From assembly GCA_003696675.1 (NCBI GenBank), contig RFGH01000220.1, positions 1 to 32,698 on the forward strand: 32,698 nucleotides of DNA. The letters are read 5' to 3'. The notes under the pieces were generated by a model. It saw nothing but the letters and a program-made list of their open reading frames with translations, was not told the origin of the DNA and made no database searches. Shown piece after piece: positions 16,157-23,462 of the stretch (its first letter is position 1; every line of letters begins with the position of its first letter). This DNA is from Planctomycetota bacterium (lineage in GTDB: Bacteria > Planctomycetota > Phycisphaerae > Phycisphaerales > UBA1924). The translations under genes were made by a program, and so were the position numbers.

Positions 16157-16930
16157 TCACTGCCCGATCGGGCGGTTGCCGTTGGGCACGCTGGCGATCA
16201 GGTCCAGCACCCGCCCGGCCTGCTCGCGGTCGATCTCGATCGCCTTGATCGTCGCCTGCTCGAGGATCTGCGACCGCACCAGGGCGGCCGTCTCCTTCGC
16301 ATAGTCCGTGTCCTCGATCGACGACAGCAAGCCCGCGTTGCCTTCCTGCTCGGCGTACAACGCTTTGCGCTCGTGCTCGATCGATTTGAGACGCGCGCCG
16401 ATCGCCGCCCGGCTCTTGGACAGATCGTCCACGGCGGCCTTGACCGACTTCTGGGCCTGTTCCGGATCCTCGGCCAGCATCTTCTTCAGGTCGCCCAGCC
16501 CGGGGCGGTACCCCACCAGGATCTGCTCGCCGTTGAAGAAAGTGTTGGTCGTGATCTGGTTGATACCGTCGATCACGCTGTCGATCTCGACGCCGATGGC
16601 CTCGAGCTCACCCTCGCCCAGCCCGCCGGTGTTCGCCCCCTTGACCACCAGCCCGTCGAGTCCGAGCACCATGTCCTGCAGCACGCTCAGCCCGCCCTCG
16701 ATCGCGCCGAGCCGGGCCTCGTCGTACGCGAACGCCTGCAGCTTCTTCTCGATCTCGGTCTGCCGGAACTTGAGCTGCTCGGCCGCCTGCAGCCCCGTCG
16801 GGTCGTCGCTGGCCCGGTTGATCTTCTTGCCCGTGGCCAGACGCTCGAGGGATGTGGCCACCGACTTCTGGTGGAAGTTCAGGGTCCGCAGCGACCCGAT
16901 GAAGTTCGTGATGCCCGGAAGGGTGGTCAC
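16157..16930 (-). CDS. Short flagellin
   Basis: The protein has 257 residues from the GTG at 16930, giving TTLPGITNFIGSLRTLNF as the first residues; the frame runs open to 17095 but overlaps the divergent gene. ERLATGKKINRASDDPTGLQAAEQL is the flagellin N-terminal signature. The D1 helix continues to TNTFFNGEQIL, a conserved flagellin turn, and the C-terminal helix has SSIEDTDYAKETAALVRSQILEQA. It lacks nearly all of the variable D2/D3 region, so the filament would have a thin, smooth surface. Flagellins are secreted through the flagellar export system and assemble outside the cell. No filament-cap or hook genes are in the window. No clear sigma-28 promoter was found in the 58 bases upstream. 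Confidence 0.85.
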   Translation of the reverse strand: MTTLPGITNFIGSLRTLNFHQKSVATSLERLATGKKINRASDDPTGLQAAEQLKFRQTEIEKKLQAFAYDEARLGAIEGGLSVLQDMVLGLDGLVVKGANTGGLGEGELEAIGVEIDSVIDGINQITTNTFFNGEQILVGYRPGLGDLKKMLAEDPEQAQKSVKAAVDDLSKSRAAIGARLKSIEHERKALYAEQEGNAGLLSSIEDTDYAKETAALVRSQILEQATIKAIEIDREQAGRVLDLIASVPNGNRPIGQ

Positions 16931-16977
16931 ACCCGTCTGATCGGACCTTCCCGGCTCGGACTGAAGCCCAATCCCCC

Positions 16978-16983
16978 TATCCT
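16978..16983 (+). promoter_or_regulatory. TATCCT -10-like box 5 bases before a start codon
   Basis: TATCCT followed by CCCGG and the ATG at 16989, with no Shine-Dalgarno, fits a leaderless mRNA for the zinc-ribbon protein. Confidence 0.38.
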
Positions 16984-16988
16984 CCCGG

Positions 16989-17231
16989 ATGCCCGATTCT
17001 GACTGGGATATCACCGAAGGGCTCGATCCCGAAGGCCCCTCGGCCGAGGACCTCGACCGCTTCGGCGACGAGGTCATCCGCTGCCCCCACTGCAAACGCG
17101 AGATCTATGACCAAGCCGAGATGTGCCCGCACTGCGGCATGGCCATCGAGCGTCCGCCGGGGCGTGTCCCGGCGTGGGCGATCGCCATCGTGGTGCTGAT
17201 GATCGCGCTCTTGCTCTTCGTGGTGTTCTGA
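16989..17231 (+). CDS. Zinc-ribbon protein with C-terminal membrane anchor
   Basis: The protein has 80 residues. Residues 1-29 are acidic. CPHC at 32-35 and CPHC at 46-49, 10 residues apart, form a classic zinc ribbon. Residues 62-80 (AWAIAIVVLMIALLLFVVF) are a single membrane span running to the last residue, so the ribbon faces the cytoplasm on a tail-anchored protein. It is divergent from the flagellin gene with 58 bases between and convergent with the 121-aa gene. Similar small proteins are common and mostly uncharacterised. No function is assigned. Confidence 0.72.
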   Translation: MPDSDWDITEGLDPEGPSAEDLDRFGDEVIRCPHCKREIYDQAEMCPHCGMAIERPPGRVPAWAIAIVVLMIALLLFVVF

Positions 17232-17238
17232 GCGGTCT

Positions 17239-17604
17239 TCAATCCGCCGGCTCGGCCAGCAGCACGCGCACTTCGTCGCCGTCGAGTTGGCCTGAGAGCA
17301 CCGCCAACGCCCGCTTCGCGCCCGGAACCTCGGCCCGCAGCCGTCGCTTGGAGCGGAAGAGGCTGTCCGACCGGCTCCGCTTGAAAGCCGCCGCGACCTT
17401 CGCGCCCAACCCGTCCAGCCGCTCCACGCGGATCAGCACATCGATCACCCGCTTCTTGGTGATCTGCACGCCCACGCGGCTGACGCCCCCGTCCTTGGTA
17501 CCCGCGTCGATGCCCGCCTCGGCGATGGCCCGCGCCCATTCGCGCGGGGCATACCCGCCGTCCGCGGCGTACCGGACCACCTTGATGCGCGTCAGCCCGC
17601 TCAT
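17239..17604 (-). CDS. Hypothetical protein, 121 aa, basic
   Basis: A soluble protein with no signal peptide. The first half (TRIKVVRYAADGGYAPREWARAIAEAGIDAGT) looks like a short alpha/beta unit; the centre ITKKRVIDVLIRVERLDGLGAKVAAAFKRSRSD is basic, and the end is LAVLSGQLDGDEVRVLLAEPAD. I recognise no family. The ATG at 17604 has TAGATT 6 bases upstream and no Shine-Dalgarno, supporting this start. It is divergent from the glycosyltransferase with only 18 bases between start codons, and both genes seem to use one overlapping TAATCTA element. The clean frame and normal composition argue that it is real. Confidence 0.6.
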   Translation of the reverse strand: MSGLTRIKVVRYAADGGYAPREWARAIAEAGIDAGTKDGGVSRVGVQITKKRVIDVLIRVERLDGLGAKVAAAFKRSRSDSLFRSKRRLRAEVPGAKRALAVLSGQLDGDEVRVLLAEPAD

Positions 17605-17609
17605 GGCAC

Positions 17610-17616
17610 TAATCTA
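17610..17616. promoter_or_regulatory. Overlapping divergent -10-like boxes
   Basis: The 7-base element TAATCTA reads TAATCT on plus (17610-17615), 7 bases before the GTG at 17623, and TAGATT on minus (17611-17616), 6 bases before the ATG at 17604. Both genes lack Shine-Dalgarno sequences, so one near-palindromic element may start two divergent leaderless mRNAs. Confidence 0.4.
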
Positions 17617-17622
17617 CGATCG

Positions 17623-18453
17623 GTGTCCGATCCCCGTTCCCCATCTTCCGGGCCTTGCGATCTCTCGGTGGCCATCGTCTGCCGCGACAACGCCGACACG
17701 ATCGGGCGGGTGCTGCGCTCGGTCAAGGGGCTTGCGTCGCAACTGGTCGTGGTCGATTCCGGCTCGACCGATGCCACGATGGACCTGGTTCTCGCCTGCC
17801 GCGACTGGGCCGAGGTCGTGCTTCTGGAAACCCAGTGGCGCGGGCATGTGGCCACCAAGCAGCTCGCGCTGCGGGCCTGCACCCGCCGCCATGCGCTGTC
17901 GCTCGATTCCGACGAGCCCGTCACGCCCGAGTTGGCCCGGTCGGTGCGGGACGCCTGCGCCCGCGACATCCCGGCCGCCCGCGTCAACCGCGTCGTCGAA
18001 TACCGCGGGCGCCTGCTGCGGCACTGTTGGCAGCCGGAGTGGCGTCTCCGCCTCATCCGCACGGATCTGGTGGGCGACGGACGGGCGAAGTGGGGCGGGC
18101 TCGACCCGCACGACAAGTTGGAGGTCGAGCCCGGCGTGGCCGTCGAAAATCTCGCGGGCACGCTGATCCACGAGTCCTTCCCCTCGTTCGAGCGGCACCT
18201 GCACAACCAACTCAGACTCCAGGCCGTTGCGGCCCGATCGCTCCGGGCGGCCGGCAGGCCCGGCAGCGTGTGGAAGTTGGTCACCTCGCCCCCCGGCGCA
18301 TTTCTCAAACAGGTGGTGCTCAAAGGTGCATGGCGGGACGGGCGGGCCGGCTGGTTGGCCGGGGGCACCGCCGCCGCCGGGGCGCTCATCAAGCACATGA
18401 TCCTGCTGGAACTGGACGAGCCGGCGGGTCCGGGAACGGTCAAGCGATCGTAG
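17623..18453 (+). CDS. Family 2 glycosyltransferase (WaaE/KdtX-like)
   Basis: The protein has 276 residues and starts at GTG. LSVAIVCRDNADTIGRVLRSV and VVVDSGSTDATMDLV form the GT-A nucleotide-binding start. W-R-GHVATKQLALRAC followed by ALSLDSDEPVTPEL supplies the acidic metal-binding motif (DSDE in place of the usual DADE). The pattern of GY/GH, KN/KQ and LDxDE is that of WaaE/KdtX-type enzymes that add a sugar to LPS core or similar glycans. The C-terminal part has a FPSFERHLHNQLRLQAVAA helix and a weakly hydrophobic end (LAGGTAAAGALIKHMILLEL) that may touch the membrane. The donor and acceptor are unknown. Being close to flagellin and epimerase genes could also fit surface-protein or lipid glycosylation. 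Confidence 0.85.
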   Translation: MSDPRSPSSGPCDLSVAIVCRDNADTIGRVLRSVKGLASQLVVVDSGSTDATMDLVLACRDWAEVVLLETQWRGHVATKQLALRACTRRHALSLDSDEPVTPELARSVRDACARDIPAARVNRVVEYRGRLLRHCWQPEWRLRLIRTDLVGDGRAKWGGLDPHDKLEVEPGVAVENLAGTLIHESFPSFERHLHNQLRLQAVAARSLRAAGRPGSVWKLVTSPPGAFLKQVVLKGAWRDGRAGWLAGGTAAAGALIKHMILLELDEPAGPGTVKRS

Positions 18454-18502
18454 TTGGGCCGGCTCCCACGGAGGAAGCGCCAATCGGGTCCGCCAGCACC
18501 CC

Positions 18503-18508
18503 TATCAT
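18503..18508 (+). promoter_or_regulatory. TATCAT -10 box of the helicase gene
   Basis: TATCAT (five of six matches to TATAAT) lies 95 bases before the helicase ATG, with no recognisable -35. It implies an untranslated leader of roughly 85 bases. That leader contains a GC hairpin (GGGGGC-CCC-GCCCCC, 18564-18578). Confidence 0.3.
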
Positions 18509-18602
18509 GGCCGGTCCGGCGGACGAACCCCTTGGGGGCTCGGGCCGGGCAAGACGGCGCCGAGGGGGCCCCGCCCCCGGTTCGGCAAGGAAGTGGAACA
18601 GC

Positions 18603-20264
18603 ATGAGCGACGACAAGGCGACGGACGCCCTGGAGCCCACCGGCTCGGGCGATGAGCAGACCACAGGCACCGCGACCAAGAAGAAGCGCCGCCGGACAAC
18701 CAAGAAAAACACCGGAGAGACCGCCGCGCCCGAGTCCGACTCGATCGCGGAGCAATCCGACACGCGCGAGACCGACTCGGACGAAGCCAAGCCCCGCAAG
18801 AAGCGCAAACGCAAGCGGAAAGGCAAGGGCGGCGGCGGCGATGCCGGCGCCGAGAAGGAGCCCACGCCCCGGCGTATCGCCACCAAGCCCAAGGACGGCT
18901 GGTCCGAGGAAAGCTTCCGGCTCGATCTGGGCTTCAAGGACCTGGGTCTCAAGCAGGAGATCCTGGACACCATCGCGTCCCTCGGCTTCGAGCACCCCAC
19001 CAAAATCCAGGCCGAACTCGTCCCGCTCGCGCTGACCGGCAAGGACATCCTGGGCCAGGCCAAGACCGGCACCGGCAAGACCGCGTCGTTCGCGCTGCCC
19101 CTGCTCAATATGGTCACGCCCGGCGAGCGGTTCAGCGCCATCGTCGTCGCCCCCACCCGCGAGCTCGCGGTGCAGATCAAGCAGGACTTCGATCAGCTCG
19201 GCGCCGGCACGGGGCTGACCGCCGTCACGATCTACGGCGGGCAGTCGATCCGCACGCAGGCCGACCGGCTGGCCAAGGGGCCCGAGATCATCGTCGGAAC
19301 CCCCGGACGCATCCTCGACATGGTCGAGCGCGGCTACCTCGACCTCTCGCATGTCCGCTTCGCGGTGCTCGACGAGGTCGACCGGATGTTCGATATCGGA
19401 TTCCGCGACGACATCAAGCGCATCCTCAAGCAGTGCCCGGACAAGCGGCAGACCATCTTCGTCAGCGCCACGATGACCGACGAGATCGAGTCGCTGGCCC
19501 GTCGCTTCATGAATGACCCGGAGAAACTGGTGGTGTCTTCCGGCTCGCTCACGGTCGAGCTGGTCAAGCAGGGCTATGTCACGGTCGAGCCGTGGGACAA
19601 GAAGCGGATGCTCGCGCACCTGCTCACCCACGAGGAGCCCGCGCTGACCATCGTCTTCTGCCGCATGAAGCGGACGGTGGATGATGTCGTGCGGTACCTG
19701 TCGCGCAAAAACATCGAAGCGCACGCCATCCACGGCGACATGTCGCAGGGCAAACGCAACAGCGTCATGAGCCAGTTCCGCTCGGGCAAACTCGCGGTGC
19801 TCGTCGCGTCGGACCTGGCCAGCCGGGGCATCGATGTCGAGGGCATCACCCATGTCGTCAACTACGACCTGCCCGAAGACCCGGATATCTATGTCCACCG
19901 CATCGGGCGCACCGCCCGCGCCGGGCGCGACGGGCACGCATGGTCGCTGGTCACACCCAAACAGGGTTCGCTGCTGACCCAGATCGAGCTGTTGATCAAC
20001 GCCGAGATACCCAAGATGGAATACCCGGACTTCGAGCCGCGCCCGCGTCCCGAGGACTGGAAGGACGAGCCCACCGGCGGCCGCCCCGTCTACGAGGTCA
20101 CCGGCGTCACCAAGGAACAGAAGAACCGCTTCGAGGTCGAGGCCCCGCCCAAGGCCGAAGAGATGACCGACGCCCAGAAGGCCGCCAAGTTCCCGGGCGG
20201 CGTCGTGCCCAGCAAACTGCCCCCCAAGATGCTCCGCGGCAAGGCCCGGACGCGCGGGCGTTAG
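18603..20264 (+). CDS. DEAD-box-type ATP-dependent RNA helicase (motif II = DEVD)
   Basis: The protein has 553 residues. Residues 1-100 are a low-complexity, lysine/arginine-rich tail (KKKRRRTTKK, RKKRKRKRKGKGGGG) that likely binds RNA without sequence specificity. The core follows: a Q-motif (FKDLGL...GFEHPTKIQ), motif I AKTGTGKT (153-160), Ia APTREL, Ib TPGR, II DEVD (257-260), III SAT (288-290), and in RecA domain 2 FCRMKR, SDLASRGIDV and HRIGRTARAGR. Motif II is DEVD instead of DEAD; the catalytic D and E are kept, so activity is expected. Such enzymes unwind short RNA duplexes in ribosome assembly, mRNA decay or cold adaptation. The usual basic tail is at the N-terminus here. A terminator follows directly. 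Confidence 0.93.
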   Translation: MSDDKATDALEPTGSGDEQTTGTATKKKRRRTTKKNTGETAAPESDSIAEQSDTRETDSDEAKPRKKRKRKRKGKGGGGDAGAEKEPTPRRIATKPKDGWSEESFRLDLGFKDLGLKQEILDTIASLGFEHPTKIQAELVPLALTGKDILGQAKTGTGKTASFALPLLNMVTPGERFSAIVVAPTRELAVQIKQDFDQLGAGTGLTAVTIYGGQSIRTQADRLAKGPEIIVGTPGRILDMVERGYLDLSHVRFAVLDEVDRMFDIGFRDDIKRILKQCPDKRQTIFVSATMTDEIESLARRFMNDPEKLVVSSGSLTVELVKQGYVTVEPWDKKRMLAHLLTHEEPALTIVFCRMKRTVDDVVRYLSRKNIEAHAIHGDMSQGKRNSVMSQFRSGKLAVLVASDLASRGIDVEGITHVVNYDLPEDPDIYVHRIGRTARAGRDGHAWSLVTPKQGSLLTQIELLINAEIPKMEYPDFEPRPRPEDWKDEPTGGRPVYEVTGVTKEQKNRFEVEAPPKAEEMTDAQKAAKFPGGVVPSKLPPKMLRGKARTRGR

Positions 20265-20286
20265 TCGAACCACTCGTCTGATCATC

Positions 20287-20311
20287 AGCCCCGCACACGC
20301 GGGGCTTTCTT
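20287..20311 (+). terminator. Rho-independent terminator after the helicase
   Basis: AGCCCCGC and GCGGGGCT form a perfect 8-bp stem with an ACAC loop, followed by TTCTT. It ends helicase transcription 12 bases before the -10-like box of the next gene. Confidence 0.8.
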
Positions 20312-20322
20312 GTGCGCTCGCA

Positions 20323-20328
20323 TAGGCT
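20323..20328 (+). promoter_or_regulatory. TAGGCT -10-like box 5 bases before a start codon
   Basis: TAGGCT, five bases, then the ATG at 20334, with a terminator directly upstream and no Shine-Dalgarno. The gene therefore needs its own promoter, and a leaderless mRNA is likely. Confidence 0.45.
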
Positions 20329-20333
20329 TGTTC

Positions 20334-21551
20334 ATGCCCTGCACCCCCGAAGCCCGCGCCCGCCACCTCGATTGGCTCCGCCAGATCACGATGATCCCCT
20401 CCGCCGCCGGGCACGAGGGACGCGTCGTCGCGTGGATCGAACACTGGCTCTCCGAGCGACCAGACATCGCCTCCAAGCGCGACGAGCACGGCAACATCGA
20501 GCTCCGCCTCGCCTCCGTCGAGCCTTCCGACTCGCCCACCTACTTCACCGCCCACCTCGACCACCCCACCTTCGTCGTCGACGAAGTCCTCACGCCCACC
20601 ACGCTCGTCCTGGGCTTCCGCGGCGGGGTGATGTCCGACTACTTCCCCCAGGCCCGCGTCCGCGTGCACACCACCGGCTCGTTCACCCTGGGCACCATTA
20701 CGGGCGAGCACGCGCCCGACGGCGTCGAATGGTCCGAAACCGACGACCGCCCCTTCAAGCAGTACATCTGCCAGACCGACGCCGAGCACGGCGCGAGTCC
20801 CGGTGATATCGCCAGCTGGGATCTCCCGCCGCAGGAGATCGTCGAAGACGAGTTCGGCGGCATCCTCTTCACGGACGCCTGTGACGACCTCGCCGCCGTC
20901 GCCGGAGCCCTCGCCGCGTTCGACGAGCTCCGCATCGCCAAGGAGTCCGGCGAGCCCGTCGGCGATGTCCGCATCCTGTTCACCCGCGCCGAGGAGATCG
21001 GCTTCGTCGGCGCCATCGGTGCATGCAAGTCCGGCCTGATGCCCAAAAACGCCCGCATCATCGCCCTGGAAAACAGCCGCGCCTTCCCAGATTCGCCCAT
21101 CCACGGCGGGCCCATCGTCCGCGTGGGCGACCGCGTCTCCGTCTTCTCGCCCGAACTCACCGCCGCCGTGGCCAAAGTCGCCGAGACCATCTCCGGCGGG
21201 CCCGCCACCCCCAAAACCAGCCAGAAAAACAGCGATATGCCCCAGTGGAAATGGCAGCGCAAACTCATGGCCGGCGGCGCGTGCGAGGCCTCCGTCTTCT
21301 GCGCCTACGGCTACACCGCCACCTGCGTCTGCCTCCCGCTGGGCAACTACCACAACATGGCCAACCTCGCCGAAGTCCAGGCCGGCACCTTCAAAGACAC
21401 CCCCCGCGTCGGACGCGAGCACATCGGCATCGACGACTACCACGGCATGATCGATCTCCTCATCGCCTGCGGCCGAGACCTCCCGCCCACCTCCGGCTTC
21501 GCCGAACGGCTCGAGAAACTCTGGAACGGCCGCAAGTTCGTTCTGTCCTGA
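20334..21551 (+). CDS. M42-type (glutamyl) aminopeptidase/metallohydrolase
   Basis: The protein has 405 residues. The ATG at 20334 is preferred to the TTG at 20310, which lies in the terminator. TAHLDHPTF (H74, D76) supplies the first metal ligands. FTDACDDLAAVAGAL gives the bridging Asp, FTRAEEIGFVGAIGA the catalytic Glu and next ligand, ALENSRAF another acidic position, and NYHNMA the final His. This order is that of co-catalytic M42 (and broader MH-clan) peptidases, cytoplasmic enzymes that trim short peptides and often form 12-subunit shells. The insert between the first His and the DD motif (about residues 80-180) includes the PDZ-like or dimerisation region and FRGGVMSDYF. It could act on a non-peptide amide. 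It lies 24 bases before ppk2 on the same strand. Confidence 0.82.
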   Translation: MPCTPEARARHLDWLRQITMIPSAAGHEGRVVAWIEHWLSERPDIASKRDEHGNIELRLASVEPSDSPTYFTAHLDHPTFVVDEVLTPTTLVLGFRGGVMSDYFPQARVRVHTTGSFTLGTITGEHAPDGVEWSETDDRPFKQYICQTDAEHGASPGDIASWDLPPQEIVEDEFGGILFTDACDDLAAVAGALAAFDELRIAKESGEPVGDVRILFTRAEEIGFVGAIGACKSGLMPKNARIIALENSRAFPDSPIHGGPIVRVGDRVSVFSPELTAAVAKVAETISGGPATPKTSQKNSDMPQWKWQRKLMAGGACEASVFCAYGYTATCVCLPLGNYHNMANLAEVQAGTFKDTPRVGREHIGIDDYHGMIDLLIACGRDLPPTSGFAERLEKLWNGRKFVLS

Positions 21552-21563
21552 GCGCCCCGCCCG

Positions 21564-21569
21564 TATGCT
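21564..21569 (+). promoter_or_regulatory. TATGCT -10-like box 6 bases before a start codon
   Basis: TATGCT followed by six bases and the ATG at 21576. There is no Shine-Dalgarno, although the preceding gene ends only 24 bases upstream. This suggests a separate leaderless start in addition to any read-through. Confidence 0.4.
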
Positions 21570-21575
21570 GGGTCC

Positions 21576-22397
21576 ATGGACCTCGCCATCAAGTACCGCG
21601 TCCCGCCCGGCACCCGCGTCGACCTGACCCAGTGGAGGACCGACGACGCCCAGGGCGTCGACCGCGACGCCGCCGAGGCCCGCCTCGCCGAAAACATCGA
21701 CGCCCTCCAGAAGCTCCAGTACCGGCTCTACGCCGAGAAAAAACAGTCCCTCCTTGTCGTCCTCCAGGCCATGGACACCGCCGGCAAGGACTCGACCATC
21801 CGCTATGTCTTCGGACCCTTGAACCCCGCCGGCGTCCGCGTCAAGGCCTTCGGCCGACCCACCGACTACGAACTCAGCCACGACTTCCTCTGGCGCATCC
21901 ACCAGCACACCCCCCGCCAGGGCTTCATCCAGATCTTCAACCGCTCGCACTACGAGGATGTCCTCGTCGTCCGCGTCAACGAACTGGTCCCCGAGTCCGT
22001 CTGGCGCGAGCGCTACGACATCATCAACGCCTTCGAACGCTCCCTCTGCGAGGCCCGCACCCGCGTCGTCAAGATCTACCTCCACCTCGACAAGGCCCGC
22101 CAGAAGGAAAAACTCGCCGAACGCCTCACCAAGCCCCACAAGCTCTGGAAGTTCGAGATGGGCGACTTCGACACCCGGCGCAAGTGGGACGACTACATGC
22201 GGGCCTACGAGGACGCCATTACCCGCTGCAACACCGACCACGCCCCCTGGCACATCGTCCCCACCGACCGCAAGTGGTACCGCCTGCTCGCCGTCTCCGA
22301 GATCGTCCGCGCCGAACTCGAACGCATGGACCCGAAACTCCCCGAACCCACCATCGACCGCGCCGAAGCGCTGCGCAAGCTCGACGAGATCGGCTAG
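21576..22397 (+). CDS. ppk2: Polyphosphate kinase 2 family phosphotransferase
   Basis: The protein has 273 residues, the normal one-domain PPK2 length. VVLQAMDTAGKDSTIRYVFGPLNPAGV holds the Walker A loop (MDTAGKDS, 66-73) and its characteristic continuation. WRIHQHTPRQGFIQIFNRSHYEDVLVVRV is the second PPK2 signature (Walker B region and lid). WKFEMGDFDTRRKWDDYMRAYEDAI and APWHIVPTDRKWYRLLAVSEI complete the family pattern. The enzyme moves phosphate between polyphosphate and nucleotides in the cytoplasm. The PAGV rather than GGV-type loop and the HxHxPxxG segment suggest a polyP:AMP/NDP phosphotransferase class, but class assignment is uncertain. The start fits the family's N-terminal YRVPPGTRVDL. 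Confidence 0.92.
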   Translation: MDLAIKYRVPPGTRVDLTQWRTDDAQGVDRDAAEARLAENIDALQKLQYRLYAEKKQSLLVVLQAMDTAGKDSTIRYVFGPLNPAGVRVKAFGRPTDYELSHDFLWRIHQHTPRQGFIQIFNRSHYEDVLVVRVNELVPESVWRERYDIINAFERSLCEARTRVVKIYLHLDKARQKEKLAERLTKPHKLWKFEMGDFDTRRKWDDYMRAYEDAITRCNTDHAPWHIVPTDRKWYRLLAVSEIVRAELERMDPKLPEPTIDRAEALRKLDEIG

Positions 22398-22444
22398 CGA
22401 CAAAGCTCCAAGTGGCACATCCACACCCCTCCTGATTCGAAGTT

Positions 22445-23347
22445 TCATCGCTTTGCCATCGATCCATGTCCTCGGTCATCCACCCGAATCGGGCGGATGA
22501 CCGAGACCCCCGCGTACAGCCCCGCCACCCGCTCGCGGTCCACCGCCATCTCCGGATAGGCGGCGTTGATCGGGCAAATGCGGATCACCTCCGCCCCGTC
22601 CTCCCCCGTCTCGAAGAACACCCGCTTGAATGTCGTCTCGTGGTCCGGCTCAAGACGCACGAAGCAGTCCATCCCGCTGCGCACCTCCACCGCCGGCGAG
22701 AACACCACGATGTCCCCCTCCCGATACTCCGGCGACATCGAATCGCCCACCACCCGCGCCGCGAACGCGTCCGGGTCGCGCACATCCGGCGCACGCACAT
22801 ACTCGTCCGCCACCCGCGCCGGATAGTCCAGATCCGTAAAGTCCGCCGGATATCCCGCCGTCACCGAGTTGATCAGCGGGATCTCCGACGCCAGCGGCAC
22901 CACCTCGGGCGCGCCCGGCGACAACCGCTCGATCATCGTCCTCAGCGCACCGCTGCGATACAGCGCGTCCAGCGACCCCCCCTCCCCCTTCGCCGCCAGC
23001 AACCGCGCCAGCGACCGCGCCGCCCGATCGCGTGACCGCAGGCTCTCCACCGTCCGGCGCACGCCCGTCCCCGCACGGTCCCACTCGGCCAGCTCCATCA
23101 GTTCGCCCGCGTCGAAGCCCAACGCCTTCTCCAGCCCCCGGATCACCTCGGCCGAAGGCGGCGGCCGCTTCCCCGACTCCACCGCCCACAGGTACGACTT
23201 CGCGCACCCCACCCGCTCCCCAACCTCCTCCAGCGACAACCCCATCGCACGACGACGACGCGCCACCGCCCCGGCGAAGCCCGCTTCAGCAACCCCCCCG
23301 GATTTCTCCGGCGCATCGACACGGTTTGTGCGCGACTTTGGTGTCAT
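22445..23347 (-). CDS. HTH_XRE repressor with S24 autoprotease domain (LexA/CI-like)
   Basis: The protein has 300 residues from the ATG at 23347; a GTG at 23356 is an alternative. Residues 24-77 are an XRE helix-turn-helix (RRRRAMGLSLEEVGERVGCAKSYLWAVESGK context). After a linker, the C-terminal S24 domain has a likely self-cleavage Ala-Gly at 164-165 (SVTAGYP), the nucleophile Ser203 in VVGDSMSP and the general base Lys241 in TTFKRVFFE. The A-to-S and S-to-K distances (39 and 38) are close to those of LexA (35 and 37). It should therefore be a DNA-binding repressor that cleaves itself when RecA filaments form after DNA damage. It is transcribed divergently from the terminase operon, across a short AT-richer region with overlapping promoters, which makes that operon (and itself) the likely target. 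Confidence 0.88.
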   Translation of the reverse strand: MTPKSRTNRVDAPEKSGGVAEAGFAGAVARRRRAMGLSLEEVGERVGCAKSYLWAVESGKRPPPSAEVIRGLEKALGFDAGELMELAEWDRAGTGVRRTVESLRSRDRAARSLARLLAAKGEGGSLDALYRSGALRTMIERLSPGAPEVVPLASEIPLINSVTAGYPADFTDLDYPARVADEYVRAPDVRDPDAFAARVVGDSMSPEYREGDIVVFSPAVEVRSGMDCFVRLEPDHETTFKRVFFETGEDGAEVIRICPINAAYPEMAVDRERVAGLYAGVSVIRPIRVDDRGHGSMAKR

Positions 23348-23361
23348 ACCGAACACAACCC

Positions 23362-23394
23362 TTGCAGCCTACCACCCACAGGGGTACCTTTCCA
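23362..23394. promoter_or_regulatory. Fully overlapping divergent promoters (repressor versus terminase operon)
   Basis: On plus, TTGCAG (23362-23367), 17 bases, TACCTT (23385-23390) read toward the operon. On minus, TGGAAA (23389-23394), 17 bases, TAGGCT (23366-23371) read toward the repressor. Each promoter's -10 overlaps or abuts the other's -35, so polymerase could occupy only one at a time. Hexamer matches are moderate (three to four of six), so this is a prediction. Confidence 0.42.
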
Positions 23395-23399
23395 GCGTC

Positions 23400-23417
23400 G
23401 TTCTCAGAATAGTGAAC
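23400..23417. promoter_or_regulatory. Candidate operator dyad
   Basis: GTTC-N10-GAAC with one further matched pair inside lies about 10 bases downstream of the predicted operon -10 and so would cover the transcription start. A second, weaker dyad, GTGT-N8-ACAC, lies at 23341-23356 over the repressor's start codon. Both are candidate binding sites for the S24 repressor. Confidence 0.35.
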
Positions 23418-23462
23418 AGAAAGAAGGAATCTGATCGGGCAACCGCCCGGGAGGGGGGCACC

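Noticed and set aside
17601-22448. Open frame of over 1600 codons on the minus strand
   Set aside because: It runs antisense through the glycosyltransferase, helicase, aminopeptidase and PPK2 genes. It is a GC-rich shadow with Gly/Val/Asp-heavy, motif-free sequence.
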